DNA of 13,616 nucleotides from the NCBI GenBank assembly GCA_944363755.1, contig CALVVC010000021.1:1-13616 (forward strand). Direction: 5' to 3'. Positions 12,629-13,616 of this stretch are shown in pieces. The stretch comes from an uncultured Bacilli bacterium. Lineage in GTDB: Bacteria > Bacillota_I > Bacilli_A > RF39 > UBA660. Below the pieces are notes generated by a model, which worked only from the letters and a program-made list of their open reading frames with translations, did not search any database and was not told the DNA's origin. Position numbers and translations under genes: made by a program. Position 1 is the stretch's first letter. Each line of letters begins with the position of its first letter.

Positions 12629-13393
12629 TTATCCTAATAGGAAATGTGATATTAACATAAAAATAAATCCTATACTAAAGAAGATAAGTGTTAATCTTCT
12701 TTTTTTATAACTTAAAGATTCACTTAATAGTTCATAAATACTAATATGTATCATAATTCCTGCTATTATAGATAAAATTATACTCATAATAAAGTTATTA
12801 ATAATACTAGATAAAAATAAATAGGCAAGTATTGCACCTAATGGCTCAGATAATCCTGATATTAAAGTATAGAAAAAAGCTTTAAGTTTAGATTTAGTAC
12901 TAAAGTAAATTGGTATCGCTATACTTATTCCTTCTGGGATATTATGAAAACTAATAGCAAGGGCAAGAGATAATCCTAAACTCATATTAGTAGAACTAGA
13001 TAGAAAAGTAGCAATACCTTCTGGGATATTATGCATAATAATAGCAAGCATGGAGACAAGACCTAATCTATATAGTTTTTTATTACTTATAGATTTATTA
13101 TCATTACTAGGTAAGAATTTATCTATTAACATAGAAATAATAACTCCAAGAGATATAAATATTAATAAAAATAAAAGAGCAGGGAAACCTTTAAAAATAG
13201 AGGTTAATAAACTAAAAGATTCTGGTATTAAATCAGTTATTGAAACACATATCATTACACCACTTGCAAAAGATAGAGATGAAAGAATAATATTTTTTTC
13301 ATTTTTTAAATTAAAAAGTAAAGGAACAAAGCCAATTAAAGTAGATAAACCTGCTAAAGTAGATAAAATAAAAGCATAACTAAAACTAGCCAT
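12629..13393 (-). CDS. ZIP family divalent metal transporter
   Basis: This 254-residue membrane protein is a ZIP (ZupT-like) importer of zinc and possibly iron or manganese. It has about eight membrane segments. The metal path is marked by HNIPEGIATF (H121, E125) in TM4 and HNIPEGISIAIP (H150, E154) in TM5, the paired motif of the bacterial ZupT branch, with SGLSEPLGA (180-188) in TM6. The variable loop before TM4 (residues 94-108) is short and lacks the His-rich stretch of many ZIPs. A GGTGAT SD precedes the ATG. It is divergent from the gene at 13493. No terminator is clear before the yidD promoter, so some read-through into yidD and the lipoprotein gene is possible. Confidence 0.92.
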   Translation of the reverse strand: MASFSYAFILSTLAGLSTLIGFVPLLFNLKNEKNIILSSLSFASGVMICVSITDLIPESFSLLTSIFKGFPALLFLLIFISLGVIISMLIDKFLPSNDNKSISNKKLYRLGLVSMLAIIMHNIPEGIATFLSSSTNMSLGLSLALAISFHNIPEGISIAIPIYFSTKSKLKAFFYTLISGLSEPLGAILAYLFLSSIINNFIMSIILSIIAGIMIHISIYELLSESLSYKKRRLTLIFFSIGFIFMLISHFLLG

Positions 13394-13438
13394 AATATCA
13401 CCAGTAATAGATATGCTAAAAAAAGAAAAATTATGATA

Positions 13439-13467
13439 TTGATAATACTATTATTAAGTGATACAAT
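13439..13467 (+). promoter_or_regulatory. Sigma-A promoter with a palindrome in its spacer
   Basis: TTGATA (13439-13444) and TACAAT (13462-13467) are 17 bp apart, with a start expected near 13474. The spacer holds the perfect odd palindrome ATAATACTATTAT (13442-13454), a possible operator. It lies between the divergent ZIP gene and the truncated gene. Confidence 0.68.
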
Positions 13468-13492
13468 AACTTTGCTTGTAAAGGGGGATTTT

Positions 13493-13616
13493 ATGTTTAT
13501 AGATGAAAAGATAAAAGAATTTGTAGAGTATGAAAAGAAAGATTTGAAAGAATCTAAAAAAGAATGGGAAAAAATAAAATTTGAGATAAATATATTTAAA
13601 GAACAAGAAAAGTATA
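13493..13616 (+). CDS. Start of an unrecognised charged, helical protein (cut by the window end)
   Basis: The frame opens with ATG at 13493, behind the strong SD AAGGGGGAT and a good promoter, and runs out of the window after 41 codons. The visible part begins MFIDEKIKEFVEYEKKDL and is almost entirely Lys/Glu-rich with a heptad-like spacing of hydrophobic residues, so it is probably a coiled coil. No family can be named from this fragment. Confidence 0.7.
   Translation, partial: MFIDEKIKEFVEYEKKDLKESKKEWEKIKFEINIFKEQEKY

Noticed and set aside
13050..13379. Plus-strand open frame of 109 codons inside the ZIP transporter gene.
   Set aside because: It is the antisense of a clear eight-helix transporter, without an SD or recognisable motif.
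1..13616. CRISPR array, tRNA or rRNA genes.
   Set aside because: No regularly spaced repeats and no tRNA-like cloverleaf or rRNA sequence were seen on either strand by eye.

Overview
The window looks like part of the chromosome of a very AT-rich, endospore-forming member of the Bacilli/Firmicutes side, possibly one of the uncultured gut Bacilli that branch near the Mollicutes. The reasons are the strong A/T bias, Gram-positive Shine-Dalgarno (SD) sequences before almost every gene, a T-box ahead of serS, Firmicutes-type gene neighbours (miaB-ricA, rpsP-khpA, cdsA-rseP) and two sporulation genes, spoVS and cotE. In Bacillus subtilis, spoVS, miaB (ymcB), ricA (ymcA) and cotE also lie in this order, so the first two thirds is an ancestral sporulation neighbourhood with serS, several unrecognised genes and an Rpn-type nuclease gene set into it. 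The genus is inferred, not proven.

Layout. 1-142: edge sequence and a sigma-A promoter. 155-1165: membrane-anchored, repeat-rich, probably disordered protein. 1244-1504: spoVS. About 1511-1738: promoter and serine T-box. 1766-3052: serS, followed closely by an unrecognised gene (3081-3866). 4007-4702: ankyrin-repeat protein with its own near-consensus promoter and terminator. 4776-7110: divergent guanylate-kinase-like gene, miaB and a YlbF/YmcA-family gene in one close-packed unit with a strong terminator. 7298-8161: Rpn/PD-(D/E)XK protein behind a leader that can base-pair with its SD. 8294-8827: cotE with a sporulation-type promoter. 8917-9446: rpsP-khpA. 9583-11429: cdsA-rseP. A 21-bp hairpin then separates these plus-strand genes from three minus-strand genes: a ZIP transporter (12629-13393), yidD (12343-12579) and a ZnuA-fold lipoprotein (11472-12359). 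A truncated plus-strand gene begins at 13493.

How the genes fit together. SerRS, MiaB, S16 and KhpA serve translation. CdsA, RseP and YidD serve membrane lipid and protein handling. SpoVS and CotE serve sporulation. The ZIP transporter and the ZnuA-like lipoprotein suggest metal handling, but the lipoprotein appears to have lost its metal-binding histidines.

Most worth following: the SD-sequestering leader of the Rpn gene, the ligand-less ZnuA-like lipoprotein, the sigma-E/sigma-K-like promoter elements before spoVS and cotE, the cotE terminator that contains the rpsP -35 box, and yidD, which appears to be leaderless.
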